Positions 10,056-19,003 of a stretch of 64,000 nt of DNA are shown here, in pieces. The notes beneath the pieces are model-generated. The model saw only the letters and a list, made by a program, of their open reading frames with translations, was not told where the DNA came from and did not search any database. The DNA lies in contig CAIWDD010000021.1 of the NCBI GenBank assembly GCA_903911355.1, positions 20,924-84,923 on the forward strand. Direction: 5' to 3'. This DNA comes from an uncultured Nodularia sp. Its GTDB lineage: Bacteria; Cyanobacteriota; Cyanobacteriia; Cyanobacteriales; Nostocaceae. Each line of letters opens with the position of its first letter. Position 1 is the first letter of the stretch. A program made the position numbers and the translations under genes.

Positions 10056-10143
10056 GGAAACAAAGCCGATGAAAGCATTTATTTTCTCGAAACAGTTGAT
10101 AATGTAAATAAATGTAAAAATCCTGAACAGGACGTAATCATCC

Positions 10144-11331
10144 ATGCGCGTAATTTTGATGACAGGCAAAGGCGGCGTAGGTAAAACCTCCGTTGCTGCG
10201 GCCACTGGACTCCGTTGTGCAGAACTAGGCTATCGCACACTAGTTTTGAGTACAGACCCCGCCCACTCCCTAGCAGATAGTTTCGATTTAGAAATGGGAC
10301 ACGCACCGCGAGAAATTCGCTCGAATTTGTGGGGTGCGGAACTCGACGCGCTGCAAGAACTAGAAGGAAATTGGGGTGCGGTGAAGCGTTACATCACCCA
10401 AGTGTTACAAGCTAGGGGTTTAGAAGGGGTTCAAGCCGAAGAATTAGCCATCTTACCGGGTATGGATGAGATTTTTGGCTTAGTCAGGATGAAACGCCAC
10501 TACGACGAAGGGGACTTTGATGTTTTGATTATCGACTCAGCCCCCACTGGTACCGCATTACGTCTGCTGAGTTTACCAGAGGTCGGCGGCTGGTATATGC
10601 GCCGGTTTTACAAGCCATTTCAAAATATCTCCGTGGCGCTGCGACCTCTGGTGGAACCTTTGTTTAGACCCATTGCGGGTTTTTCTCTCCCAGATAAAGA
10701 GGTGATGGATGCACCTTATGAATTTTATGAGCAAATTGAAGCGCTGGAAAAGGTCTTAACTGATAATACTCAAACCTCCGTGCGCCTGGTAACTAATCCC
10801 GAAAAAATGGTGATTAAAGAATCTCTGCGCGCCCATGCTTATCTAAGTTTATATAATGTGGCTACAGATTTAGTCATAGCTAATCGCATTATTCCTCAGG
10901 AAGTACAAGATCCGTTTTTCCAACGTTGGAAAGAAAACCAGGAGGAATATCGCCGGGAAATACATGATAATTTTCTGCCTCTACCTGTTAAAGAGGTGCC
11001 GCTATTTTCTGAGGAGATGTGCGGCCTAGCAGCTTTAGAACGGTTGAAAGAAACTCTCTACAAGGATGAAGACCCCACTCAGGTATATTACAAAGAAACA
11101 ACTATTAAGGTTGTGCAAGAGCAAAACCAATATAGTTTGGAACTTTATTTACCTGGTATCCCTAAAAGCCAAATTCAACTCAGTAAAACTGGAGATGAAT
11201 TAAATATTACCATCGGTAATCACAGACGTAATTTAGTATTGCCCCAAGCCTTGGCAGCTTTACAACCAGGAGGGGCGAAGATGGAAGACGACTATCTCAA
11301 AATTCGCTTTACTGATAATGTAAAGGTTTAG
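10144..11331 (+). CDS. Get3/ArsA-family ATPase with C-terminal Hsp20-like domain
   Basis: P-loop ATPase of the ArsA/TRC40/Get3 family, 395 residues. The N-terminus holds the deviant Walker [10 protein letters not shown] (residues 8-16), then the switch I STDPAHSL and the switch II-like [14 protein letters not shown]. The last about 85 residues ([17 protein letters not shown] onward) resemble an alpha-crystallin/Hsp20 domain, a fusion known from cyanobacterial and plastid Get3-like proteins. It lacks the metal-binding CxxC pair of eukaryotic Get3. An arsenite pump role is unlikely because no ArsB or ArsD gene is nearby; membrane-protein targeting or chaperoning is more plausible but unproven. 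Confidence 0.88.
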   Translation: MRVILMTGKGGVGKTSVAAATGLRCAELGYRTLVLSTDPAHSLADSFDLEMGHAPREIRSNLWGAELDALQELEGNWGAVKRYITQVLQARGLEGVQAEELAILPGMDEIFGLVRMKRHYDEGDFDVLIIDSAPTGTALRLLSLPEVGGWYMRRFYKPFQNISVALRPLVEPLFRPIAGFSLPDKEVMDAPYEFYEQIEALEKVLTDNTQTSVRLVTNPEKMVIKESLRAHAYLSLYNVATDLVIANRIIPQEVQDPFFQRWKENQEEYRREIHDNFLPLPVKEVPLFSEEMCGLAALERLKETLYKDEDPTQVYYKETTIKVVQEQNQYSLELYLPGIPKSQIQLSKTGDELNITIGNHRRNLVLPQALAALQPGGAKMEDDYLKIRFTDNVKV

Positions 11332-11345
11332 TTTTAATTACAAAG

Positions 11346-11385
11346 CAAAAGTAGAGATAAAATCAGCTAAAAATCTCTACTTTTG
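11346..11385. terminator. bidirectional terminator between Get3-like gene and dnaN
   Basis: A perfect 13-bp stem (CAAAAGTAGAGAT 11346-11358 with ATCTCTACTTTTG 11373-11385) and a 14-base loop lie between convergent genes. An A-run on one arm and a T-run on the other give it terminator character on both strands. Confidence 0.8.
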
Positions 11386-11440
11386 ACTTGATAATTATTT
11401 AGATTTGAAACCAGAATTGCTCAAAAACCAGTTTTTATTG

Positions 11441-12604
11441 CTAATTTCTCAGTTGTACGGGCATGGCTAGGTATGTCATTTTTAAACCTCCTAGGGGTGT
11501 AAAAATTACTGGGGTGAGAGCTTGATTGAGGTGTACTTGAACTTCTGAAGATGGTAATTCTTTTAACCCTTCCATTAAGTATCTAATGTTAAAAGCAATT
11601 TCTAAATCTTCCCCGGATATTTGTGCGGGTATTGACTCTCTACCGCTACCCACATCTTGGGCTTCGCAGGATAGGGTAATTTCCTGGGCAGCGCTGTTAA
11701 TGCTAACTTTGACAATATTATTCTTTTGGTCGGCGAGTACGGCAATGCGCTCTAAAGTACTAACTAATTGTTTACGCTCGATGGTCAATTGACGCTCAAA
11801 TTGGCGGGGAATTAGTTGACGATATGCGGGATATTGACCATCTAGGGTGCGGCTGGTTAAGCGTTGATTTTGCCAAGCAAATACAACTTGACCTTGATCT
11901 AAGTATAGGGCGATCGCATCATCGGACACAGCATTATGAGCTAACATCCGTTGTAGTTCCCGTAAAGCTCTAGCTGGAACTGTCACCTCTAGCTGATGAT
12001 TATCACCTAGGGGACCCTCGTTAGTAGTTTCCACCACTGCTAGGCGATGTCCATCGGTAGCAGCAAATTCTAGGCTATCTTCTCTAACTGTTAAATGGAC
12101 TCCTGTCAATACTTGCTTAGTTTCATCGCTACTGGTAGCAAATAATGAGCCTCTTAATCCTTCAATTAAGGACGCGGTGGTAATTTGAATGGGGTCAGCG
12201 TTGTCAATAATTGGTAGTTCGGGGAATTCTTCAGCTCCCATAGCTCGGACTTGAAAATGTCCACTCTTGGGGGTGAGGGTAACACTTAAACCTTCTCCAG
12301 TAGCTGTTTCCGATTCTACGGCTGATTGATCATCTAGGGTCACTTCTCCTTCTGGAAGGCGTGAGGTGATGTCTACAAGTAGTTTAGCTGGTAGGGCGAT
12401 GGCTCCTCCTTCCAATACCTCAGCATTAAAACTGGTACGGATACCCAAACTCAGGTCAAAGGCGGTTAAACTGACTTGGTTAGTTTGAGCATCTGCTTGG
12501 AGTAGGATATTGGCTAATACTGGATGAGTTGGGCGTGAGGGTACTGCACGGCTGACAAGTGAGAGGTTGGTACTAAGATCGCTTTGGGTGCAAACTAATT
12601 TCAT
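11441..12604 (-). CDS. dnaN: DNA polymerase III sliding clamp DnaN
   Basis: DnaN is the ring-shaped beta clamp that tethers DNA polymerase III to DNA. I start it at the ATG at 12604 (MKLVCTQSDL), giving 387 residues, the usual length. The open frame continues 13 codons upstream but without family similarity. The three clamp domains are evident: SRPTHPVLANILLQA in domain 1, TDGHRLAVVE in domain 2, and the C-terminal YLAMPVQLRN, matching the family's conserved MPxR end. It lies downstream of dnaA on the same strand across a candidate origin. Confidence 0.97.
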   Translation of the reverse strand: MKLVCTQSDLSTNLSLVSRAVPSRPTHPVLANILLQADAQTNQVSLTAFDLSLGIRTSFNAEVLEGGAIALPAKLLVDITSRLPEGEVTLDDQSAVESETATGEGLSVTLTPKSGHFQVRAMGAEEFPELPIIDNADPIQITTASLIEGLRGSLFATSSDETKQVLTGVHLTVREDSLEFAATDGHRLAVVETTNEGPLGDNHQLEVTVPARALRELQRMLAHNAVSDDAIALYLDQGQVVFAWQNQRLTSRTLDGQYPAYRQLIPRQFERQLTIERKQLVSTLERIAVLADQKNNIVKVSINSAAQEITLSCEAQDVGSGRESIPAQISGEDLEIAFNIRYLMEGLKELPSSEVQVHLNQALTPVIFTPLGGLKMTYLAMPVQLRN

Positions 12605-13018
12605 AAAAATATTCCGTAAGTGGGAAATCAGAGCGTCTGTCAACCTGGGTTGCTCTGGATGGAAGTAGGTAGAGACGCGATTGATTGTGTTTGTGGGTTG
12701 TTTATTTTTATCATCAAATCATAAATATTGATATGAATTGTGGAAATTGTGGAAAACTCCCTTAGAGGCTATTTGAAATAATGGTTTTGTAGCTTAGTAT
12801 CTGTGGAAAACTTGTGGAAAAACCCGGAGGGTTTTCCACAGGGTAATTATACCCGACTGAAGTTTTTGCGCAAATCAATTTCATTTTAATCAGTTCTTAT
12901 ACTTTCATTAATATTTTTTGTGAGCGGCCGAACAATTACGGCAGTAATGGTTGTGGAAAACAATTTTTTGCCGGCCAGAGGATTTTGGCTAAGAGTTAAA
13001 TCCTGATGACTCCGGGCT
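12605..13018. other. candidate chromosomal replication origin (oriC)
   Basis: The gap between dnaA and dnaN holds five perfect copies of TTTTCCACA, the DnaA box known from cyanobacteria. Four are in one orientation (12748-12756, 12802-12810, 12813-12821, 12952-12960) and one is inverted (12832-12840). There is also a one-mismatch copy at 12739-12747. Two boxes form the arms of an 11-bp inverted repeat (12801-12811 and 12831-12841). AT-rich stretches at about 12700-12735 and 12879-12920 could be unwinding elements. No open gene is seen here. Confidence 0.8.
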
Positions 13019-14398
13019 TTATTTTTGCTGTTTTCTGCTATTCATGTTGATGCGATCGCTCAATTGACCTAAGGTTGCTGCTAGGGTGCGATCGCTTTCT
13101 CGCAGTTGGGCAATTTTATCACAACTATAAATCACCGTTGTATGGTCTTTACCACCAAATTCTTCACCAATTCTCGGTAAACTCAGTCCAGTGTGTTGGC
13201 GCATCAGATACATCCCAATTTGACGCGCCCAACTAATTTCTCGTCGCCGGGAGTTACTTTTAAGGTCTTCAATGGATATACCAAAAGTATCAGCAATCAC
13301 TGATAATATGCCCTCTGGGGTAGCTGCGAGGTTCTCCCTTTGTCGTTCTAAAACTGGTGTGATATTCTCCACAGTCATAGGTAAACCAGAAATAGAAATA
13401 TAAGCCAGGGCCCGAATTAAAGCGCCTTCCAACTCACGAATATTAGAAGTATAATGGGAGGCGATATACTCAATGACATCCCTGGAAAGGGGAATATTTT
13501 CGTATTCAGCCTTTTTCTGGAGAATGGCCATCCTAGTTTCTAAATCTGGAGTTTGCACATCAGCAATTAAACCCATAGAAAACCTGGAACACAGACGCTC
13601 TTGTAGCTGAGGGATTTGATCAGGAGGGCGGTCAGAAGCAATCACAACTTGCTTCCCCGTCTCATGTAAGGTATTAAAAGTATGAAAAAATTCTTCTTGG
13701 GTATACTCCTTACCCTCAAGAAACTGAATATCATCGACTAACAACACATCGGCAGCCCGATAATGTTCCCGGAAACTCTGCATACTATCATTACGGATAG
13801 CTGTAATTAAGTCGTTAGTAAATTGCTCTGTGGAAACATAAAAGATTTTAGAACCTGGAGAAATGCGATATCGATAATGACCAATAGCCTGCATCAGGTG
13901 AGTTTTACCTAACCCCACACCACCGCATAAAAATAAGGGGTTAAACTCTTTTCCAGGGGATTCCGCCACAGCCAAAGCAGCAGCGTGAGCCATGCGATTA
14001 TTAGCACCAACCACAAATCGGGAAAATACATATTTAGAATTTAAGTCTGTAGTGGGTTGCATTTTTGGCGTAACATTTTCATAAGTCTGGCTTTGAGTCA
14101 GTAATTCCCGAGTAAATTTTCCTTGTTCTCCGTCAGTGACTTCATTACCCTGAGCCTCCGTAATGTATATATCCACCTGATGACCCAAAATATCTTCGAC
14201 TACATTAGCAATGGTGTTGATGTAATATTTTTGTAACCAATTACGAGCAAAGGGATTAGGAGTAATGATGACCAAGCAGTTATTTTCTAATCCCTCCGCG
14301 TGAGCAGTTTTTATCCAAGTCTCAAAGGTAGGACGGGATAATTCTAGCTGTAAGCGCTGTAATACCTGAGTCCAGAGACTGTCAATGGGAATCGCCAT
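13019..14398 (-). CDS. dnaA: chromosomal replication initiator DnaA
   Basis: DnaA is the AAA+ ATPase that binds DnaA boxes and opens the origin. The 459-residue protein has domain I (about 1-80), a short linker, the AAA+ domain with Walker A GGVGLGKT (159-166) and Walker [10 protein letters not shown] (D222, D223), and the C-terminal DNA-binding domain. That last domain carries the signature [16 protein letters not shown], which reads the box. Transcription runs into the candidate origin and on towards dnaN. The ATG at 14398 is clear. Length and motifs are intact. Confidence 0.98.
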   Translation of the reverse strand: MAIPIDSLWTQVLQRLQLELSRPTFETWIKTAHAEGLENNCLVIITPNPFARNWLQKYYINTIANVVEDILGHQVDIYITEAQGNEVTDGEQGKFTRELLTQSQTYENVTPKMQPTTDLNSKYVFSRFVVGANNRMAHAAALAVAESPGKEFNPLFLCGGVGLGKTHLMQAIGHYRYRISPGSKIFYVSTEQFTNDLITAIRNDSMQSFREHYRAADVLLVDDIQFLEGKEYTQEEFFHTFNTLHETGKQVVIASDRPPDQIPQLQERLCSRFSMGLIADVQTPDLETRMAILQKKAEYENIPLSRDVIEYIASHYTSNIRELEGALIRALAYISISGLPMTVENITPVLERQRENLAATPEGILSVIADTFGISIEDLKSNSRRREISWARQIGMYLMRQHTGLSLPRIGEEFGGKDHTTVIYSCDKIAQLRESDRTLAATLGQLSDRINMNSRKQQK

Positions 14399-14552
14399 TA
14401 TTTACCACCTTTGCTACTAATGGTCAGAAAGCACTAATTTAGTATTGATCAGTTCTAGACAGCAAATGAGCTTTTGGTTCGCCATCATTCACAGGACATA
14501 CCCAGTAGGCAATATCCTACCACCCACTGACTAAAACGGAGAAACAAAGACA

Positions 14553-15797
14553 ATGAAGATGAAAGTTCAAGCTATTATTGATACCTGGGTTTGTGCCTAC
14601 GGGAGAGAATCAAGCTGTATGCTTCAGTTAATCCTAATGACTGGGGTAGCAGTAGTGTCCCTGGGTGGCTGCTCTTTTCCAGCCACTAAAACCCTTGATG
14701 GTCAAAGAAATGATCCTCTGTCTCAGGTTGCGGCCAAAAGCACAAATGATCGCAGTCCGGCTGTGACTACCCCGGTAATTACCTCCTCAGCGGTTGAAAA
14801 TCCTCACTTCGTTGTCGCAGTTGTGCAAAAAGTGGGAGATGGCGTAGTGCGGATTGACGCCTCTAGAATAGTACAGTCTCGTCGTGTACCCAGGGATCCA
14901 TTTTTACGCCGGTTTGCCAATTCACAACAACGAGTAGAGCGGGGTAGCGGCTCTGGATTTATTATTAATTCCTCTGGTAAAATTCTCACTAATTCCCATG
15001 TTGTAGATGGAGCTGATTCTGTAACTGTCACCCTCAAGGATGGTAGGACTTTTGATGGGAAGGTGCTCGGGGAAGATCCGGTTACAGATGTGGCGGTGAT
15101 TAAAATTGAGGCTAATAATCTGCCAGTCTTACCTCTAGGTAACTCTGATACCTTAAACCCAGGAGAAGCTGTGATTGCTATTGGCAATCCTTTAGGGTTA
15201 AATAATACTGTTACCTCTGGTATACTTAGCGCTATCGGGCGTTCTAGTAGTGATATTGGAGCCAGCGATAAGCGGGTTGACTATATCCAAACTGATGCAG
15301 CTATTAACCCGGGTAACTCTGGGGGGCCATTACTCAATTCCCGCGGGGAGGTAATTGGTATGAATACGGCAATTATTCGCGGCGCTCAAGGGTTAGGGTT
15401 TGCTATTCCCATTAATACAGTAGAGAGAATTTCTCAGGAATTAATCGCTAAAGGTAGGGTGGATCATCCTTATTTAGGTATTCAAATGGTGACTTTGACA
15501 GCGGATATTAAAGCCAGTATCAATGGAGACCCACGCAATGGCTTGAATTTGAGAGCAGATCAGGGTGTTTTATTAGTTGATATTGTACCGCGATCGCCCG
15601 CATCTGTGGGAGGACTCAGATCTGGTGATTTAATTCAAAGCATTAATAACCAACCTGTGACTAAAATTGAAGAAGTACAAAATCTGGTACAAAATAGCCG
15701 AATTGGTATTCCTTTAGCAATACAGGTAGAACGCAATGGACAGCTGATAGTCATAGAAGTTAGTCCAGCACCTTTACCAGTTAGAAGACAAGGTTAA
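14553..15797 (+). CDS. HtrA/DegP-family serine protease with PDZ domain
   Basis: Envelope quality-control protease of the HtrA (HhoA/HhoB/HtrA) group, 414 residues. The trypsin-like domain has the triad H149 (TNSHVVDGA), D179 (DPVTDVAV) and S256 (GNSGGPL). One PDZ domain follows (about 310-405), with GVLLVDIVPRSPASVGGLRSGD. The N-terminus has a hydrophobic stretch ending in LGGC, a possible lipobox, so it may be lipid-anchored. A GGAG site lies upstream of the ATG at 14553; an internal ATG at 14619 would give a more ordinary signal peptide. Which cyanobacterial paralogue it is cannot be decided. The deformylase gene follows after 10 bp. Confidence 0.92.
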   Translation: MKMKVQAIIDTWVCAYGRESSCMLQLILMTGVAVVSLGGCSFPATKTLDGQRNDPLSQVAAKSTNDRSPAVTTPVITSSAVENPHFVVAVVQKVGDGVVRIDASRIVQSRRVPRDPFLRRFANSQQRVERGSGSGFIINSSGKILTNSHVVDGADSVTVTLKDGRTFDGKVLGEDPVTDVAVIKIEANNLPVLPLGNSDTLNPGEAVIAIGNPLGLNNTVTSGILSAIGRSSSDIGASDKRVDYIQTDAAINPGNSGGPLLNSRGEVIGMNTAIIRGAQGLGFAIPINTVERISQELIAKGRVDHPYLGIQMVTLTADIKASINGDPRNGLNLRADQGVLLVDIVPRSPASVGGLRSGDLIQSINNQPVTKIEEVQNLVQNSRIGIPLAIQVERNGQLIVIEVSPAPLPVRRQG

Positions 15798-15807
15798 ATT
15801 CTTGCTT

Positions 15808-16353
15808 ATGTCTGAACTAATACAAATTCTTCAACTAGGGGATCCCATACTCCGCCAACCAGCCACTTGGGTTGAAAATACTCAAGATGAAAGTATTCAA
15901 AAGCTCATTGACGACTTGACTGTCACAGTTAGCCAGGCTAATGGTGTGGGAATTGCAGCGCCTCAAGTATCCGCATCCTATCGTTTATTTATAGTAGCTT
16001 CCCGCCCTAATCTCAGGTATCCCCACGCTCCGTTTATGGAGCCTACCGCCATGATTAACCCGAGAATAATTGCTCACTCTGCCGAAATGATTCCAGGTTG
16101 GGAAGGTTGTTTAAGTGTTCCTGGTCTTCGAGGGTTAGTACCACGATACCAAGCAATTGAAGTATCATACACTGACCGCAATGGCCAGTTACAAAAGCAA
16201 GAATTAACTGATTTTGTGGCGCGGATTTTTCAACATGAGTATGATCATCTCGATGGTGTGTTGTTTATTGACCGCATTGAGAATTTACTCAATATTATTA
16301 CTGAGGATAAATACCAAAAAATGTTGATTAATCCATCGGACATCATCAACTAG
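15808..16353 (+). CDS. def: peptide deformylase
   Basis: Removes the N-formyl group from nascent proteins, using a metal ion. The protein is 181 residues from the ATG at 15808. All three motifs are present: GVGIAAPQV, EGCLSVPG with metal ligand C101, and QHEYDHLDG with H143, H147 and catalytic E144. A TTG two codons upstream is also open but less likely. The gene begins 10 bp after the htrA-like stop, so the two are probably co-transcribed. Confidence 0.95.
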   Translation: MSELIQILQLGDPILRQPATWVENTQDESIQKLIDDLTVTVSQANGVGIAAPQVSASYRLFIVASRPNLRYPHAPFMEPTAMINPRIIAHSAEMIPGWEGCLSVPGLRGLVPRYQAIEVSYTDRNGQLQKQELTDFVARIFQHEYDHLDGVLFIDRIENLLNIITEDKYQKMLINPSDIIN

Positions 16354-16403
16354 AGATGAATCTGGATTTCATATCCCAAAAAGGTGATATTTTCTACCAA
16401 ATC

Positions 16404-16622
16404 TAAGAGGATGTTTGATAAGTTTTCAACAGGTAATTTTTATCTTAGGGAACAGGGAACAGGGAACAGGGAACAGGGAATGGGGAACAGGGAATGGGGA
16501 ATGGGGAATGGAGAACACACAAAAAACAATAAAATCCAGTCCCCTCCCCTTACAAGGGGAGGGTTAGGGAGGGGTAAAAGAATATTCGATACAGTAATCA
16601 TGACTTGACAAACAACCTCTAA
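16404..16622 (+). mobile_element. MITE, copy 1 (213 bp, TAA target duplication)
   Basis: A non-autonomous element spanning 16407-16619, flanked by a 3-base direct repeat TAA. Its ends are imperfect terminal inverted repeats (left GAGGATGTTTGATAAGT; right, reversed, GAGGTTGTTTGTCAAGT). Inside are a GGGAACA/GGGAATG heptamer array and a hairpin of CCCCTCCCCTT with AAGGGGAGGG. A second copy in the opposite orientation lies at 60585-60789. A TNA duplication with ends starting GAG suggests mobilisation by an IS5-type transposase, which is inference. An open frame across it is spurious. Confidence 0.8.
16448..16516 (+). repeat. heptamer array GGGAACA/GGGAATG
   Basis: About ten tandem 7-base units, first GGGAACA, then mixed with GGGAATG, inside MITE copy 1. 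Such short tandem heptamers are typical of filamentous cyanobacterial genomes. The unit count is probably variable between strains. Confidence 0.85.
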
Positions 16623-16828
16623 GATATCTCTCAGGGCAGATAAGGGATAGTGCGGCTAATGGTTATACTTTAATTAAGTAAATCTTCTTAATATCCTCAT
16701 TAACAATACTTTACGTCCTCTCCTCAAACTTGCGACAAATCAAACTCTACCATCAGCAAGATGAGATCCCAATCCCACCCAAATTAAGCTAAAAGGCTTA
16801 CCTATCATCTACGAGAGTTAATTAAATT

Positions 16829-17128
16829 ATGGCACCTAAAATTATTAACTTTGTTGAAGAGGCTGGCACTCCTGGAATTATAGCCGGTATAGGGGCGGTA
16901 CTCTTGGCACCTGTGCTCATTCCCGTTGTAGCAGGAATTGGTAAACCCATACTCAAGTCACTAGTCAAAGGCGGAATCGTCGCCTACGAAAAAAGCCGCG
17001 GCGCATTTGCAGAAATGGGCGAAACTTGGGAAGACATTATAGCTGAGGCTAAGGCTGAAATTGCCGAGGAGAGAGAAACACCCGTATTTGAAGCGTCTGC
17101 TGAGAACACAGCAGAACATGGCGTGTAA
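16829..17128 (+). CDS. DUF5132 family membrane protein
   Basis: Small protein of unknown function, 99 residues, matching the cyanobacterial DUF5132 pattern. A Gly/Val/Pro-rich hydrophobic segment (about 14-38, GIIAGIGAVLLAPVLIPVVAG) is followed by a Lys-rich amphipathic region (KPILKSLVKGGIVAYEKSRGAF) and an acidic tail. It lies upstream of an HMA2-type protein, a pairing also seen, as I recall, near metal-transporting P-type ATPases in cyanobacteria. No ATPase is present here. The ATG at 16829 lacks a strong Shine-Dalgarno sequence. Confidence 0.75.
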   Translation: MAPKIINFVEEAGTPGIIAGIGAVLLAPVLIPVVAGIGKPILKSLVKGGIVAYEKSRGAFAEMGETWEDIIAEAKAEIAEERETPVFEASAENTAEHGV

Positions 17129-17160
17129 ATCAGCAAGTAAAAGTTCTTTCTCTGGCCTTA

Positions 17161-17271
17161 GTTTGTATTACACAGGACTTCAGTCCTCAAAATCAATAGG
17201 AGCAACGGAGGAATTGGCTATCAGACTTTTCTGGCGTTGGTGATCAGAGGATTAAAGTCCTGACTACAACC
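17161..17271. repeat. inverted repeat pair around CAGGACTT motif
   Basis: Two related segments in opposite orientation (17161-17187 and 17248-17271) share TTGTA and CAGGACTT(C/T)A(G/A)TCCT, about 60 bases apart. Together they could form a long stem-loop between the DUF5132 and HMA2 genes. Each CAGGACTTCAGTCCT core is itself palindromic. It looks like a small dispersed repeat. Confidence 0.55.
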
Positions 17272-17302
17272 AGAAATAAATATAATCCAGGAGGTCTACT
17301 GT

Positions 17303-17884
17303 GTGTTGAGAAATAATTATAGTAACCTTACCAAGATTATCGAAATTTTGCAACAGGCAAGTTTCAAAACCACACATCAACCTATATCCACTAAAATCAT
17401 TAGTGAAACTCACGGAAGACTACGGTTGAGAATTTCTCCTGTTCATCGTCATCCTCGGGAAATGCAACGTATTGCTCATGTCCTCCAGGCGCAGCCTCAT
17501 GTGACTCAGGTCAGGACTAATATTAATTCAGGTAGTATAATCATTAACCATGATGGCAAAAATGCGGCTTTAGAAAATGTGCTAACTACACTACTAGATT
17601 TAGGAGTGACTTTTGCTGATGTTACTGAGGGGAACTCGGAAGCCGCGGAAGATATGAAAAGCACAATTATTAACTTAAATAACCGGTTTGAGCGCGCCAC
17701 TGGTGGCGAGGTTGATTTGCGCTTTCTGTTTCCCCTCGGACTGAGTATTCTGGCTATTAGACAAGTTATGGTTAAAGGTTTAGAACTGGAAATTATTCCT
17801 TGGTATGTGTTGGCTTGGTATGCCTTTGATAGTTTTCTTAAACTCAACAGTAACAGTGAAGTGCTGCTTAATAGCGAACCTTAG
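17303..17884 (+). CDS. HMA2-type (heavy-metal-associated-like) domain protein
   Basis: 193-residue protein. The middle part (about 30-95: SETHGRLRLRISPVHRHPREMQRIAHVLQAQPHVTQVRTN) follows the ferredoxin-like HMA_2 pattern, but the usual metal-binding CxxC is absent. The C-terminal half has a hydrophobic region (about 140-175) that could be membrane-associated. The start is GTG at 17303, supported by an AGGAGG site about 8 bases upstream. It follows the DUF5132 gene, so the two may act together in a membrane or metal-related role. This is inference from family and context only. Confidence 0.7.
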   Translation: MLRNNYSNLTKIIEILQQASFKTTHQPISTKIISETHGRLRLRISPVHRHPREMQRIAHVLQAQPHVTQVRTNINSGSIIINHDGKNAALENVLTTLLDLGVTFADVTEGNSEAAEDMKSTIINLNNRFERATGGEVDLRFLFPLGLSILAIRQVMVKGLELEIIPWYVLAWYAFDSFLKLNSNSEVLLNSEP

Positions 17885-17962
17885 ACGCTGATATCTCGGT
17901 CAAGTCAACTATAAAGTTGGGTTGTAGGTGGAAAATCCATCAACAACCCAAATTACATTCAT

Positions 17963-18778
17963 TTAACTAAATATCCGGTGTTCTAGGGAAGGCATTTGAC
18001 GGCGGACTTGTTCCAAGCGGGAGGGCTTGATTTCCGCCATGGCAATTCCTGGTTGTTCACCCGCATCTGCTAAAATCACTCCCCAGGGGTCGATAATCAC
18101 AGCGTGTCCGTGGGTGTAGCGACGGCCGTAGTTATTGCCAGTTTGAGCCGGAGCAATCACGTAGGCAGTATTTTCAATGGCTCTTGCTTGTAATAATACT
18201 TGCCAGTGGTCTTTACCTGTAAAAGCAGTGAAAGCAGCAGGTACAAACATCACATCTGCTCCCTTATCTGACAGATGTCGGTACAATTCGGGAAAACGGA
18301 CATCGTAGCAAACAGAAAGTCCTATATTACCGAGTTTTTCCGAGAAATATACTGAGGGTAGTTCCTGACCAGCTACAACGGTGCTAGATTCTCTATAGGT
18401 ATTACCATCGGGGACATTAACATCAAATAAATGTACTTTATAGTAGCGCAAGAGTTCTTCACCGCTAGGGTCTATCAGGACTGTAGTGTTATATACCTTG
18501 CCGGTATTTTCCACAGGAAGGGGAAAGCTACCGCCCAAGATGGTAACTTGGAAGCGCTGGGCCATTTTTCTGAGAAATTGTGTAGTTTCACGGTAAATCT
18601 CGTCTGCTTGTGCGAGTTTGTCTTTCTCTTCTCCCATAAAAGAAAAGTTTTCTGGTAACCCGACTAATTCCGCACCTCGACGCACCGCCAGATCAATTAG
18701 TTCTTCTGCTTCTATTAAGTTTTTGTGTAAGTTGGGTACACTACTCATTTGAATAGCAGCTGCTAAATAAGACTTCAT
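17963..18778 (-). CDS. nitrilase-superfamily amidase (Nit1/Nit2-like)
   Basis: Carbon-nitrogen hydrolase of 271 residues. The catalytic triad is visible: E43 (GLPENFSFMG), K114 (YYKVHLFD) and C157 (LSVCYDVRFPELYRH). The KVHLFD and CYDVRFPE motifs match the Nit branch, whose known members hydrolyse deaminated glutathione, so metabolite repair is the likeliest role. Substrate is not proven by sequence. It is a single gene between a plus-strand HMA2 gene and a plus-strand carotenoid oxygenase gene. Confidence 0.88.
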   Translation of the reverse strand: MKSYLAAAIQMSSVPNLHKNLIEAEELIDLAVRRGAELVGLPENFSFMGEEKDKLAQADEIYRETTQFLRKMAQRFQVTILGGSFPLPVENTGKVYNTTVLIDPSGEELLRYYKVHLFDVNVPDGNTYRESSTVVAGQELPSVYFSEKLGNIGLSVCYDVRFPELYRHLSDKGADVMFVPAAFTAFTGKDHWQVLLQARAIENTAYVIAPAQTGNNYGRRYTHGHAVIIDPWGVILADAGEQPGIAMAEIKPSRLEQVRRQMPSLEHRIFS

Positions 18779-19003
18779 TTAAAAACCTCCAGAAAGTTAC
18801 AAAGTCAGGATGATCAATCCTGAGAGGAAAACAGACACGGTAAATTGGTAAAATTGATATACCATATAATTGGCTAAAGTAGGCGGTTAGCTCGCCCCCT
18901 TGTAGCGGTAGCTACGAAATCTCACCTATAAGTCATTAATTTATTTCATAAATAGATTTAGATATTATTTAAATCTACTAACGTTATGCCATAGTATGTG
19001 AGG

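Noticed and set aside
10144..11331. Arsenite resistance operon
   Set aside because: No arsB, arsC, arsD or arsR neighbour, and the Hsp20-like tail marks the phototroph Get3-like group.
16384..16608. Open frame of 74 codons across MITE copy 1
   Set aside because: It consists of translated heptamers and hairpin sequence; the related frames in copy 2 are also only repeat translation.
17061..17243. 60-codon frame overlapping the DUF5132 gene end
   Set aside because: Overlaps a supported gene in another frame and reads through the inverted repeat.
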